A stretch of DNA of 64,000 nt from UBA8886 sp002731655 (GCA_030754655.1 JASLZX010000002.1:66415-130414); one strand, 5' to 3'; positions 49,228-58,530 are shown, counted from the first letter of the stretch. The notes: generated by a model not told the origin, from the letters alone. Numbers and translations: made by a program.

Positions 49228-49847
49228 CAGACCCTCACCGCCTTACCCATGGTAGTCTTGACCCAGACCGAGGCGATATTCTGGTCGCCGCGGTCGAGGT
49301 GCGACTCAATTCGCTTCAGGACCGTCTCGAGGTTCTCAACCAGCAGTTCTTGCTCCATCGCCACGTTGCCAATCGAGACGTGGAAGGTGGGGCGATCGCG
49401 CGACCGCAGTATCACCAGGTCGTGCAGTCCGTCGATGATGCGCGCGATGTCGGCGGTCGGCGGCACCGGTCGTGGCATCTTGCCGCGCGGCCCCAGCACG
49501 ACGCCCAGCGACTTGCCGATGTCAGCCATCATGCTGATTTCGGCGACGAAGTAGTCGATGCCGTCGACCACCTTGCGCGCGCGACGCTTATTGTCGGCGA
49601 GGTCGCCCAGCTCTTCGGGGGTAATCATCAGGTCGGCGTGCGCCTTCGCCTTCTCGGCCAGCTCCTTGCGCGCGAAGACGCCGACCTTCGCCGGCCGTCC
49701 GCGGCCGTGCGGCAGCGCCAGTTCGTCGTTGATGCGCTTCTGCGGGTTCTGCAGGTCGACATCGCGCAGGTTAATCGCTACTTCCACTGTCTCGGTGAAC
49801 TTGCGCTCCTTGCGCGTCTCGAGCGCGTCTGCGATAGCCTGCTTCAC
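49227..49847 (-). CDS. rpl1: 50S ribosomal protein L1
   Basis: A 206-residue rRNA-binding protein of the mobile L1 stalk. ETVEVAINLRDVDLQNPQKR, LPHGRGRP, LGPRGKMPRPVPPTADI and the end VWVKTTMGKAVRV are diagnostic. The only sensible start is the GTG at 49847. First gene of the operon L1-L10-L12-SAP protein; L11 is not here. Archaeal and bacterial L1 commonly repress their own mRNA, and a suitable stem-loop lies in the leader (49870-49901). Confidence 0.95.
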   Translation of the reverse strand: MKQAIADALETRKERKFTETVEVAINLRDVDLQNPQKRINDELALPHGRGRPAKVGVFARKELAEKAKAHADLMITPEELGDLADNKRRARKVVDGIDYFVAEISMMADIGKSLGVVLGPRGKMPRPVPPTADIARIIDGLHDLVILRSRDRPTFHVSIGNVAMEQELLVENLETVLKRIESHLDRGDQNIASVWVKTTMGKAVRV

Positions 49848-49869
49848 GTCGCCTGCGATGGTTTCACCC

Positions 49870-49901
49870 CCGTAGTGTGCGGAGCAGCGCTCCTCCTACG
49901 G
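49870..49901 (-). promoter_or_regulatory. Two-tier stem-loop in the L1 operon leader
   Basis: On the minus strand: CCGTAG, GA, GGAGC, GCT, GCTCC, GCACA, CTACGG. The outer 6-bp and inner 5-bp stems are perfect and separated by an asymmetric internal loop of 2 and 5 nt. The element sits about 20 nt before the L1 start, right where transcription from the TATA box at 49925-49932 should begin. The asymmetric loop between two short helices is how L1 binding sites look in rRNA and mRNA. Confidence 0.5.
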
Positions 49902-49924
49902 ACTTCGCGCCGCACCCGGGGACG

Positions 49925-49932
49925 TATTTAAG
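49925..49932 (-). promoter_or_regulatory. TATA box of the L1-L10-L12 operon
   Basis: CTTAAATA on the minus strand, about 80 nt upstream of the L1 start, so this mRNA should have a leader of ~50 nt, unlike most units here. Confidence 0.65.
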
Positions 49933-50024
49933 GATTAGTTGGACAAGTTCAACAACCCTCTGGTCCAAGCGCTCCAGCAGCAGGTGACGCTGGCAGAGGC
50001 TCCAGTATCACTGTGAAGGTCTCG

Positions 50025-50033
50025 TTTTAAATA
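50025..50033 (+). promoter_or_regulatory. TATA box of the duplicated membrane-protein gene
   Basis: TTTTAAATA, 24 nt (centre) before the ATG at 50053. Confidence 0.65.
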
Positions 50034-50052
50034 CCAAGAGTGTGGAGCTACC

Positions 50053-50424
50053 ATGGCCCAAGACATGCAACGGGAGTTGATGTGGTTTGGTGGAGCGCTG
50101 ATTACCTTTTTGGCTTTTCTGAGTTACGGGGGTACTTCTAACTCTAGCTATGATATTCCAATTGCTATTGGTGCATTCGTTGTCAGCTGGGCTGTGATTA
50201 GCTACAGTGTCAGGAATTTTGGACCCGGCAGCACATCCAAGGATGACCTTGAGAAAGAGCTCCAATGGTTCACGGCCATACTGATTATTTTTCTGGCAGT
50301 AATAACTTTGATTGGCACAACGGATAATGATATGCCTCTATCATATTCAGTATACGCAATGGCGGTATTCGGTTTTACTTTGGTATGGGTCGTTCGTAGC
50401 ATTGCAATCAAGAAATTTAGTTAA
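50053..50424 (+). CDS. Small membrane protein built from two similar halves, unknown
   Basis: A 123-residue, AT-rich gene. The protein has four hydrophobic helices in two repeats: ELMWFGGALITFLAFLSYGG (about residue 8) and ELQWFTAILIIFLAVITLIG (about residue 70), each followed by a second helix. So a two-helix unit has been duplicated. No family recognised. The composition differs sharply from the flanking ribosomal and tRNA-synthetase genes, hinting at recent arrival. The ATG at 50053 follows a perfect TATA box. Confidence 0.6.
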   Translation: MAQDMQRELMWFGGALITFLAFLSYGGTSNSSYDIPIAIGAFVVSWAVISYSVRNFGPGSTSKDDLEKELQWFTAILIIFLAVITLIGTTDNDMPLSYSVYAMAVFGFTLVWVVRSIAIKKFS

Positions 50425-50617
50425 TTAGTAGGGTAAGTCGTTCCGATCCAATTGAACGATTGCAGCCCTGGTGCGGGATGAATAGCAGTCCACACTGATT
50501 GAATAAGTCAAGTTGCCACTGGGCGAAAATGAATCTTGAGGGAAACGTCTTCTAAGGTCCTTTCTCGACGACTCCAACCCTATCGTTCAGAGTCGAAAAA
50601 GAGTCTAAATTAAGGAT
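50425..50617. other. AT-rich intergenic stretch
   Basis: About 190 nt with no convincing ORF. It contains weak inverted repeats (CGTTC...GAACG near 50440-50460; GACTC...GAGTC near 50570-50595) and lies between the convergent 50053 gene and pheS. Nothing else recognised. Confidence 0.4.
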
Positions 50618-52090
50618 TCAGCGCGCAGTCTTCAGCCATTCTAGGTCGGACTGGTAGAGCATGCGGATGTCCTTCAGCCCCAGCCGCAGCATCGCCAGCC
50701 GCTCCAGGCCGAGTCCCCACGCCAGCACCGGTGTATCGATGCCGAAGGGCGCCGTTACTTCGGGGCGGAAGATGCCGGAGCCGCCCAGCTCGAGCCAGCG
50801 GTCGCCGAACTTCACCTCGATCTCCATCGACGGCTCGGTGTAGGGGAAGTAGGCGGGGCGCACGCGGACGTCAGGGAAACCCATGCGGCGGTAGAATTCT
50901 TTCAGCACGCCAATCAGCATCCCAAAGCTCGCCTCCTCCTCCATGATGATGCCCTCGACCTGCGTGAACTCCGGCAGGTGCGTCGCGTCCAGTGCCTCGC
51001 GCCGGAAGACGCGACCCACGGCGAAGACCCGCACCGGCGGCTCGCGGTGCTCCGACAGGTAGCGGATGGTGCTGACCGTCGTGTGCGTCCGCAGTAGCGC
51101 TTGCTGGGCGACCTCGCGCGACCAGTCGTAGCGCCAGCCGGTCGAACCGGTGTCGCCGCCAGTCTCGTGGATTGCCTTGACCGCCGCGACCGCCTCTTCG
51201 TCGTCGAGCAGGAATGATTTCGGGTCGTCCAGATACAGAGTGTCCTGCAGCTCGCGCGCTGGGTGGTCCTGCGGGATAAAGAGCGCGTCCATGTTCCAGA
51301 ACGCCGACTCGACATAGTCGCCCTCGATTTCGGTAAAGCCCATCTGGAGGAAGATGCCGCGAATCTCCTCGGTGAAGCGCGTCAGCGGGTGCAGTGTCGC
51401 CTGCGCTGCGCCTTCGGCCTGCGTCTCGAGTGAGTAGCGCTGGAAGCGCCCCTCGCGCCAGCCGCCCGACTGGAGCATTTCCGGCGTCACCTCGCCCAGC
51501 AGCTCCTCGCCGCTCAATTCGTCGAGCACCATCCGCCCCGCCTCGGTGATGCGCAGCGTCCGCGCGACCTGCTGGCTGCGCTCGAGAATCTGCCTCCCCT
51601 GCAGCAGCTTCAGTCCCTGCGGGTCGAGGCTGTCGACCGGCTGCGCGCCGTCTGCCAGCTGCCGCAGCAGCGGCTCGTCGGCGCCCTCGGGTGCGTCGTC
51701 CCGCGCGGGGGTCAGCATCACGCCGTCGTCGCTCTTCTCGAGCCAGGCCCACTGCTTACGTTTGAGCCAGCCAATCACGATGCGCGCCTCGTTGGCGGTG
51801 AGCGGGCCGTCGGCGAGCTTGCTGGCGGTCGCGGCGCCATGCTCGTTAAGCCACTCAATCGCGCGCCGTTCGGGCAAGCCCTCGGCCGCGTAGCGCCGTC
51901 CTTCCTCGTTCAGCCCGACCAGCTCGGTCGCCACTTCCTCGATTTCGGTCAGCTCCTTGGTGCGCAGCCATGAGGCGGCCGAGACCGCTTCCTGCTCGCC
52001 GAGGCCGGCAGCCTCGGCCGCCGCCGCTGGCGACAGCTCGCCAGCGGCGAGCGCACGGAGCACTTTCTGTTCGTTAGCGGAGAGATCCAC
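50618..52090 (-). CDS. pheS: Phenylalanyl-tRNA synthetase alpha subunit
   Basis: A ~490-residue catalytic subunit of PheRS, archaeal type with an N-terminal winged-helix extension (about 200 residues) for tRNA. Class II motifs are present: PLTRFTEEIRGIFLQMGF, RVFRREALDATHLPEFTQVE and the final GWGLGLERLAML segment. The start is unclear: TTG at 52099 has no room for a binding site, whereas GTG at 52090 (MDLSANEQ) lies 10 nt after GGGGGG, so the latter is used. The beta subunit gene is not adjacent. Confidence 0.95.
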   Translation of the reverse strand: MDLSANEQKVLRALAAGELSPAAAAEAAGLGEQEAVSAASWLRTKELTEIEEVATELVGLNEEGRRYAAEGLPERRAIEWLNEHGAATASKLADGPLTANEARIVIGWLKRKQWAWLEKSDDGVMLTPARDDAPEGADEPLLRQLADGAQPVDSLDPQGLKLLQGRQILERSQQVARTLRITEAGRMVLDELSGEELLGEVTPEMLQSGGWREGRFQRYSLETQAEGAAQATLHPLTRFTEEIRGIFLQMGFTEIEGDYVESAFWNMDALFIPQDHPARELQDTLYLDDPKSFLLDDEEAVAAVKAIHETGGDTGSTGWRYDWSREVAQQALLRTHTTVSTIRYLSEHREPPVRVFAVGRVFRREALDATHLPEFTQVEGIIMEEEASFGMLIGVLKEFYRRMGFPDVRVRPAYFPYTEPSMEIEVKFGDRWLELGGSGIFRPEVTAPFGIDTPVLAWGLGLERLAMLRLGLKDIRMLYQSDLEWLKTAR

Positions 52091-52110
52091 GACGTGCAAT
52101 CCCCCCAGCT

Positions 52111-52881
52111 CTAAAGCGTTGCCCAGAGCGGCTCGAGCCGCGCCAGTTGCCGCAGGATTTCGTCGCGCACGTCGGGCGGCAGCTTGCCGTCGGTATCGAC
52201 GATGAGGTCGTAGCCTGCTGGGTCGCGGTAGTCGAAGCCGTAAAGCTCGAGGTAGCGCTGCCGGTCGTCATCGTCGCGGCGCGTGTTGTCGCGCAACTGC
52301 GCAGCGACGTCGGCAGCGCCCTCCAGCTTCAGCGCTGCGACCGCCTCGGCCAGCGCCGCGAGCGTCTCCGGCTCGTCCGACGGCAGCGTGTCGCGCGCCA
52401 GCCGGCCGGCGTCATTGCCCAGCTCGCGCTTCAGGAACCGCACCGCCTGTTCGCGGTGCGAGCAGTGGAAGTAGAGCCGCGCCATGTTCTCCTTACCCAA
52501 AGAGGACATGAAGCCGCCGAGCCAGCCTGGCTGCCGCCCCTCGATGACCGCCATGCTCCCGTCGAGCCCCGCGCCGCCAATCCACTCGCAGGTGGCGTAG
52601 TCAATCTCGACATCTATTCCGCGCTCGGTCAGCAGCCGCCGCGCCTGCTCCGCAACCGAGATGCCGCGCCGCGCCGCCGCCTCGCGGAAAAGCCCGCCGA
52701 CCGAGCGACAGACGCCGCTGAAGTGGCCGGCCAGCATCCGTGCCTGCGTCGACTTGCCGGTTAGCTGGTCGCCGGCGATCAGGATGACCGGCAGCGGTGT
52801 CACGGTCGCCATCAGTCGCTCGACCGCGTCCGGCCCGATTTGGGTCGTGAAGGCGCGCTCGATACCCTTGAGCGGGTCCAC
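52111..52881 (-). CDS. P-loop kinase-like NTPase, unknown substrate
   Basis: A 256-residue protein. The Walker A motif AGDQLTGKST (about residues 36-45) and a downstream SVGGLFREAAARRGISVAEQ resemble nucleoside-monophosphate (cytidylate/adenylate) kinases, which have an LxxR region after the P-loop. The remaining 150 residues are not obviously matched to a named family. The start is a GTG at 52881, with TTAAC about 26 nt upstream. It shares a short gap with pheS downstream. Whether it is a true nucleotide kinase is undecided. Confidence 0.6.
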   Translation of the reverse strand: MDPLKGIERAFTTQIGPDAVERLMATVTPLPVILIAGDQLTGKSTQARMLAGHFSGVCRSVGGLFREAAARRGISVAEQARRLLTERGIDVEIDYATCEWIGGAGLDGSMAVIEGRQPGWLGGFMSSLGKENMARLYFHCSHREQAVRFLKRELGNDAGRLARDTLPSDEPETLAALAEAVAALKLEGAADVAAQLRDNTRRDDDDRQRYLELYGFDYRDPAGYDLIVDTDGKLPPDVRDEILRQLARLEPLWATL

Positions 52882-52924
52882 GACGGCGCACCGCCAGCCA
52901 CCAGTTAAGACGGTTGCGCGTTCT

Positions 52925-53959
52925 TCAACAACTGAATTCCGGCTCCAGATGCCCCGTAATGGGGTCGCCGAAGTCCATCACGCGGCTGGGGTAGTCCTCC
53001 TCGCAGACGAGCGCAATCAGGCTGTTCGGTGCCTCGTCGATGACCTGCCACCCCAGCTCGTCGGCCAGCTCCTGCGCGAACGCCCTGATTTCGGGCCACT
53101 CGAGCATGTTGCGCTGGCTGAGCCGCTTGCGCGCCGGGCCGAGATGCATGTAGCTCTTGACCTCGACCATCGTCCGCGCGCCGGTGCGACGCGCGAGTGC
53201 AGCATAGCCGGGGAGGTCAAAATCGTTCCAGTCGCGGACGACGGTCATCCGCAGCACCTTGCGCGTCTCCAGCCCGTCGAGCAGGTCGAGCGTGCGGGTG
53301 ACCTGCTCCCAGTAGTCGGGCAGCAGCGGGACGTCAATCTTCTTCCACGTTTTCGCGTCGGGCGCGTCCATTGAGACATAGAGCTGCGTCGGCAGTGCAT
53401 TCTCGTCGCGCAGCCGCTCAATCATCTCCGGGTGCAGGCCGTTTGTCACAAGGAACGACGAGATGCTGCGCGCGCGCAGCTCGCGCAGCATCTCCGGCAG
53501 CCGCTCGTAGAGCGTCGGCTCGCCGGTCAGCGAAATTGCGAAGTGGCGCACCGTCAGCGATTCCTCGAACTTCTGCCGGTCGATGCTGGGGTTGCCGCCG
53601 AAGCCGGAGAGCTTGTGCAGGTGCGCGTCAATCGAGCCCTGCACGATGTCGGTCGGCTCATCATGCGCCTGGGCCATCAGGTCCTGCTTGCCAGAGAACA
53701 TCTCGTTGACCCGCCAGCAGTAGACGCACTTCTGGTCGCACGCGACCGCCGCGGGGGTCATCTGTGTGCACTGGTGCGAGCGGATGCCGTAGAACTTCTG
53801 TTTGTAGCACCCCTCCGAGCCGGTTCGCATCCCCTTCTTGGTCCAGCCGCAGATTTCGATGGCCGAGTGGTTACCGACGATTTCGTAAGACGCCTTCTCG
53901 AGCGCGCGCTTGTATTCGTCGGTGAAGAGCAGGTTTCCGCTGTCGGCTGCCGACTGCAT
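52925..53959 (-). CDS. tyw1: 4-demethylwyosine synthase (radical SAM)
   Basis: A 344-residue radical SAM enzyme that starts wyosine-type base formation at position 37 of tRNA-Phe. The radical SAM cluster is CDQKCVYC, and a second Cys-rich segment (CGWTKKGMRTGSEGCYKQKF) near residue 37 provides the extra cluster ligands of TYW1. LTGEPTLY and VSMDAPDAKTWKK are family motifs. A longer open frame continues upstream, but the ATG at 53959 overlaps the preceding gene's stop (TGATG) and gives the archaeal family length. Confidence 0.93.
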   Translation of the reverse strand: MQSAADSGNLLFTDEYKRALEKASYEIVGNHSAIEICGWTKKGMRTGSEGCYKQKFYGIRSHQCTQMTPAAVACDQKCVYCWRVNEMFSGKQDLMAQAHDEPTDIVQGSIDAHLHKLSGFGGNPSIDRQKFEESLTVRHFAISLTGEPTLYERLPEMLRELRARSISSFLVTNGLHPEMIERLRDENALPTQLYVSMDAPDAKTWKKIDVPLLPDYWEQVTRTLDLLDGLETRKVLRMTVVRDWNDFDLPGYAALARRTGARTMVEVKSYMHLGPARKRLSQRNMLEWPEIRAFAQELADELGWQVIDEAPNSLIALVCEEDYPSRVMDFGDPITGHLEPEFSC

Positions 53960-54681
53960 CAGATGTCCGAGACTTCGTGAATTTTCTGCAGCTCCCAGTT
54001 GACGAGTGTGCAGGTCAGCGTGTAGTCGAGCGGCTCGTTGAGGGGCATCGGGTTGGCGTCGTCCTCGTAGGTAATCACGCCCGAGACGGCTGGCCCCGCC
54101 GCCTCGAAGGAGGCGATGAACTCGTCGGCCGAGTTGGCCGAGCCGGAGACGATTTGGTTGTTCTCGAGTGCGGTTACGGGAATGGTGATGGAGATTGTGA
54201 CGTCGAAACCTTCCCCCTCCGTGGATTCCGAGAAGTTGCCGGCGGTGATTTGCAGCGAGACCGTCGGCTGCCCGAAATCTCCGCCCTGCGCCGACCAGCT
54301 CAGTTCGACGACGACTTCGACCAGCTGCATTTTGCCCGTGAAGTCCCACTCGCTCTCGCTGGCGTCGACGCCGAACTGCACAGTTGTGCCCTCGCTGTTG
54401 AGCGTCCCGCTCTTGCCGGGGCCGGCGGTGGTGTTGGTCGCCACGTTCGCCTCAAAGCCGGTCGAGCCGCCGCCGATGCCGGAGACTGCGACCGAGTTGG
54501 CCGCCGACTGGAACGAAATCGCGAGGATGATGATGATGATTGCGAAGCCGATGGTGCCCGAGACCAGCCGGCCGGTTACGGCGAACGGGAAGCCGCCCGG
54601 CAGCTCCATGCGGCGCAGCTCGCTGTTGTTGTAGCGCTCGAACTGCTTCAGCTTCTCACCCACGGTGTCGGACAGCGCCAT
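53959..54681 (-). CDS. Membrane-anchored secreted protein, unknown
   Basis: A 240-residue protein. A basic cytoplasmic N-terminus is followed by one hydrophobic helix (about 42-60, GTIGFAIIIIILAISF) and then ~180 residues of beta-rich Ser/Thr/Glu-rich extracytoplasmic sequence with several N-glycosylation sequons. The long cytoplasmic tail before a single helix recalls type IV pilin-like proteins, but a clear class III cleavage site is not seen. TATA-like AATAACGC lies about 25 nt before the ATG. tyw1 is coupled downstream, an odd pairing of a surface protein with a tRNA enzyme. Confidence 0.55.
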   Translation of the reverse strand: MALSDTVGEKLKQFERYNNSELRRMELPGGFPFAVTGRLVSGTIGFAIIIIILAISFQSAANSVAVSGIGGGSTGFEANVATNTTAGPGKSGTLNSEGTTVQFGVDASESEWDFTGKMQLVEVVVELSWSAQGGDFGQPTVSLQITAGNFSESTEGEGFDVTISITIPVTALENNQIVSGSANSADEFIASFEAAGPAVSGVITYEDDANPMPLNEPLDYTLTCTLVNWELQKIHEVSDI

Positions 54682-54721
54682 TGTGGCGGCAGTAGTGGTG
54701 CGTTATTAGGTTTAAGCCGTT

Positions 54722-57700
54722 CTATGAGCAGCCCGTAGTCGCGCCGCAACCTGTGCATTTGAAGCAGTTCCCGTTCGGCACCAGCATGAACTGCCCGCAG
54801 TCGGGGCACGGGTCGCCTGAGAAGCCCATACGGACCGCCTCGGCGACGGTCGCCTGCCGCAGGTCGCCGGTTGTGCCGGGGGTGAGCGGGCCGGGGTCGA
54901 GCCCCGCGTCGGGGGCGCCGCCCATGTCGTCGAGCGTCATCTGCACTTCGTGCTGGTCGCCCGACGCCTCGCCGTGCGGGGAGCGTTCGCTGGCGGCATC
55001 TTCCAGATCATCCTCGGCCACCGAGCGCAGTGCGTCAGGGCGCAGGTCCTCCTCGGTGATACCGTGCGCCAAGTCGTAGCGGCCGAGATAGTTGATGGCC
55101 AGCTCGCGGAAGAGGTAGTCGATAATCGAGGTCGCCATCTTAATGCGCTCGTTGCCCTGCACCGGGCCGAGCGGCTCGAAGCGCGAGAAGACGAAGGCGT
55201 CGACGAATTCTTCCAGCGGGACGCCGTGCTGCAGCCCGAGACTGATAGCGACCGCGAAGCAGTTCATCAGGCTGCGGAAGGCGGCGCCCTCCTTGGCCAT
55301 GTCAATGAAGATTTCGCCAAGGCTGCCATCCTCGTACTGGCCAGTGTGGAGGTAGACTGTGTGCCCCCCAATCTTTGCCTTCTGGATGTACCCCGTACGG
55401 CGCTCGGGAAGCCGCCGCCGCTGCGCGATGTAGCGCGTCACTACCTTGCGCGCAATCTGGTGCGCGTCGGGGGTCGGCAGCGCCTCGGCCATGATTTCGA
55501 CCGCTTTCTCGGCCGAGACGAGGCCTTCCGGCAGCAGCTCCTCTTCCTCGTCGGCCAGCGCAACTGCCAAGCTGGTGCCCGACATCAGCGGCTGGCTCAG
55601 CTTGGAGCCGTCGCGGTAGAGTGCGATGGACTTGTTCATCGTACGCCATGATTCTTCATACGCCTGACTGATTTCGGCGACGGTCGCCTCGTGCGGCATG
55701 TTGATGGTCTTCGATATGGCGCCCGAGATGAACGGCTGCGCCGCCGCCATGATGCGGACGTGTGCGTGCCACGAAATCGAGCGGGTGCCGTAGCGCCCGC
55801 AGCGGTTGGCGCAGTCGAAGACCGCTAGGTGCGCCTCCTTGAAGTGCGGCGCTCCTTCGACCGTCAGCCGCCCGAAGGTGTAGTCGTCGGCCGCCTGTAC
55901 CTCATCGGGCTCGTAGCCCAAGTGCTCGAGCAGGTCGAAGGCAGGGTTGGTGACCTGCTCCTGCGTAACGTCGAGTTTCTCGAGGCAGTATTCCTCGCCG
56001 ATGTGCAGCGGCGTCACCAGCATATTCAGCGAAGTCGTGGTGGGAATCGCCTGCTCGAGCCGGTCGATGACCTCGCCCGAGAGCCCCTTGCGTTTGAGCG
56101 ATTCGCGGTTGACGCCTGGCGCTTCTTCTAGCGTGCCGTTGCCAAGCACGTAGCGGATGATGTCGTCACGCTGCGCCTCGTCGTAGCCGAGTCGTTCCAC
56201 TGCGAGCGGCACCGACTGGTTGATGATGCGTAGCATCCCGCCGCCCGCCAGCGTCTTGAGCTTCACCAGCGCGAAGTCGGGCTCGATACCGGTGGTGTCG
56301 CAGTCCATCTGCATGCCGATGGTGCCGGTCGGCGCAATCACGGTCACCTGCGCGTTGCGGTAGCCGTGCCGTTCGCCCAGCGCCACCGCTTCGTCCCACG
56401 CCTCGCGGGCGCTGTTGAGCAGGTATTCCGGACAATAAGCAGGGTCAATCGCGAGCGGCTTCACGGTCAGTCCTTCGTATTCGTCGGCCGAGGCATTGCA
56501 CGCTGCACGGCGGTGGTTGCGCATCACCCGTAGCATGCAGTCGCGGTTCTGCTCGTAGCGCGGGAACGGTCCCTTGACGCGCGCCATCTCGGCCGAGGTG
56601 GCGTAGCACGCCCCCCCGAGGATGGCGGTCAGCGAGCCACAAATCGCGAACGCGCGCTCGTCGTCGTAGGGAATTCCCATACGCATAAGCAGCGAGCCGA
56701 TATTGGTGTAGCCGAGGCCGAGTGTGCGGTAGTCGTAGCTGCGCTTTGCAATAGCCTCGGACGGGAACTGCGCCATCAGCACTGAAATTTCGAGCACGAT
56801 GGTCCAGAGCCGGATGGCGTGCCGGTAATCGTCCAGTCGCAGCATCCCCTCGCGCTCGTCGTAGAACGTGCCGAGGTTGAGCGACGCGAGGTTGCACGCC
56901 GTATCGTCGAGGAACATATACTCCGAGCAGGGGTTCGACCCGCGGATGGGGCCGTCGGGCGCGCAGGTGTGCCACTCGTTGATGGTAGTGTCGAACTGAA
57001 TGCCGGGGTCGGCGCAGGACCAGGCGGCCTGCGATATTTGGTCCCAGAGGTCGCGCGCCGGCAGGTTGCGGCACGCCTTGGGCTCGCGCCCTTCAGCCGT
57101 GGCTGCCTCTAGCTCGGTGCGCCAGTAGAGCTGCCACTCCCCGTCGGAGAGTGCCGCTTCCATGAATGCGTTGGAGGCGCGGACCGAGTTGTTGCTGTTC
57201 TGCCCCGAGACGGTCTGGTAGGCCTCGCCTTCCCAGTCGGTGTCGAATGTCGTCACCTCTAGGTGGGACCAGCCCTGTTCGCCCAGCTCGAGCACGCGCG
57301 CGACCAGCGACTCGGGGACGTAGTCGCGCAGCGCCGAACGCACCGCGCGCGCCAGCGCCCGGTTCAGTTTCTGGTCCAGTTTTTCATCCTTTTCGGGGTG
57401 AGCCACGATAGCGGCCAAAATTTCGTTGGCATGGTCCTGCAGCTGCCGCGAACCGGCAACCAACGCCGCTACTTTCTCCTCCTCGGAGACTTTCCAGTTG
57501 ATGAATTGTTCGATGTCGGGATGATCCATGTCGAGGCAGACCATCTTGGCGGCACGACGCGTCGTGCCGCCCGACTTGATGGCGCCCGCGGCGCGGTCGC
57601 CAATCTTGAGGAAGGACATAAGTCCCGACGAGCGGCCGCCGCCCGAGAGCGGCTCCTCACCACTACGGATGGAGGAGAAGTTGGAACCGGTGCCTGAGCC

Positions 57701-58402
57701 GAACTTGAAGAGCCGTGCCTCGCGCGTCCAGAGGTCCATGATGCCGCCCTCGTTCACCAAGTCGTCGCTCACCGACTGGATGAAGCAGGCGTGCGGCTGC
57801 GGGTGCTCGTAAGCGCTGGTCGAGCGCTCCAGCTCGCCGCTTACGGGGTCGACAAAATGGTGGCCTTGTGGGGGTCCCTCAATCCCGTAGGCCCAGTTGA
57901 GGCCAGTGTTGAACCACTGCGGCGAGTTGGGCGATGCCATCTGCGCCGCCAGCATGTAGCAGAGTTCGTCGTAAAATGCGCGCGCATCCGCCTCGGACGC
58001 GAAGTAGTCGTGTTTCCAGCCCCACCAGGTCCAGGTCCCTGCCAGGCGACGGAACAGCTGCCGCCCGTCAGTCTCGCCCCCCCGCCGCTTGCTGGTGGAA
58101 AGCTTTGCCAGCGCCTTCTCGTCAGGCGCGGAGCGGCGCAACCACTTCGGGACGCCCTTCTCAGCCACCGGCTTCAGCTTGCGTGGGATGCCTGCCTTGC
58201 GGAAGTATTTCTGCGCCAGCACGTTGGCTGCGGTCTGGCTGTAATTAGTGGGGAGGTTGACACCGTGCATCTCGAACGCGGTCGTACCGTCAAAGTTGCG
58301 AATCAGTGTGTCGCGCTTCTTCCATTCCAGCGCGTCGAACGGTTCGGCTCCGGCTTCTGTAAAACGCCTTTCAATTCCGAGTCCTTCCGGGTTGGCTGGC
58401 AT
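54722..58402 (-). CDS. nrdJ: B12-dependent (class II) ribonucleotide reductase
   Basis: A ~1226-residue adenosylcobalamin-dependent enzyme making deoxynucleotides. MASPNSPQWFNTGLNW and PHACFIQSV open the catalytic barrel; GSNPCSEYMFLDDTACNLAS contains the active-site Cys and partners; SHAHV-like and YRDGSKLSQPL segments follow. The C-terminus has a redox/zinc tail (CPDCGQF...CFKCTGCG). Several in-frame ATGs lie upstream (58471, 58441, 58429), but 58471 falls within ~15 nt of the TATA box, so it cannot head a transcript from there. The ATG at 58402 has GGGGGGTGG 5 nt upstream and starts the family homology (LGIERRFTEAG). Confidence 0.93.
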   Translation of the reverse strand: MPANPEGLGIERRFTEAGAEPFDALEWKKRDTLIRNFDGTTAFEMHGVNLPTNYSQTAANVLAQKYFRKAGIPRKLKPVAEKGVPKWLRRSAPDEKALAKLSTSKRRGGETDGRQLFRRLAGTWTWWGWKHDYFASEADARAFYDELCYMLAAQMASPNSPQWFNTGLNWAYGIEGPPQGHHFVDPVSGELERSTSAYEHPQPHACFIQSVSDDLVNEGGIMDLWTREARLFKFGSGTGSNFSSIRSGEEPLSGGGRSSGLMSFLKIGDRAAGAIKSGGTTRRAAKMVCLDMDHPDIEQFINWKVSEEEKVAALVAGSRQLQDHANEILAAIVAHPEKDEKLDQKLNRALARAVRSALRDYVPESLVARVLELGEQGWSHLEVTTFDTDWEGEAYQTVSGQNSNNSVRASNAFMEAALSDGEWQLYWRTELEAATAEGREPKACRNLPARDLWDQISQAAWSCADPGIQFDTTINEWHTCAPDGPIRGSNPCSEYMFLDDTACNLASLNLGTFYDEREGMLRLDDYRHAIRLWTIVLEISVLMAQFPSEAIAKRSYDYRTLGLGYTNIGSLLMRMGIPYDDERAFAICGSLTAILGGACYATSAEMARVKGPFPRYEQNRDCMLRVMRNHRRAACNASADEYEGLTVKPLAIDPAYCPEYLLNSAREAWDEAVALGERHGYRNAQVTVIAPTGTIGMQMDCDTTGIEPDFALVKLKTLAGGGMLRIINQSVPLAVERLGYDEAQRDDIIRYVLGNGTLEEAPGVNRESLKRKGLSGEVIDRLEQAIPTTTSLNMLVTPLHIGEEYCLEKLDVTQEQVTNPAFDLLEHLGYEPDEVQAADDYTFGRLTVEGAPHFKEAHLAVFDCANRCGRYGTRSISWHAHVRIMAAAQPFISGAISKTINMPHEATVAEISQAYEESWRTMNKSIALYRDGSKLSQPLMSGTSLAVALADEEEELLPEGLVSAEKAVEIMAEALPTPDAHQIARKVVTRYIAQRRRLPERRTGYIQKAKIGGHTVYLHTGQYEDGSLGEIFIDMAKEGAAFRSLMNCFAVAISLGLQHGVPLEEFVDAFVFSRFEPLGPVQGNERIKMATSIIDYLFRELAINYLGRYDLAHGITEEDLRPDALRSVAEDDLEDAASERSPHGEASGDQHEVQMTLDDMGGAPDAGLDPGPLTPGTTGDLRQATVAEAVRMGFSGDPCPDCGQFMLVPNGNCFKCTGCGATTGCS

Positions 58403-58483
58403 CAGGCCACCCCCCAGGGTGGCAGACATGTAGCATCGCATTTTGTCATTACAATCATGGGTTCGGGGCATTCTGGCTACCAG

Positions 58484-58489
58484 ATATAA
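58484..58489 (-). promoter_or_regulatory. TATA box of nrdJ
   Basis: CTTATATCT on the minus strand; the transcript would start near 58458, giving a leader of about 55 nt to the chosen start. Confidence 0.55.
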
Positions 58490-58530
58490 GCGTTGCAGAG
58501 GGGGCTATTTTCGTAGAATACCTCAAAATT

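Noticed and set aside
53960..54349. Extended N-terminus of TYW1
   Set aside because: It is the antisense of the secreted-protein gene and the true start overlaps that gene's stop codon.
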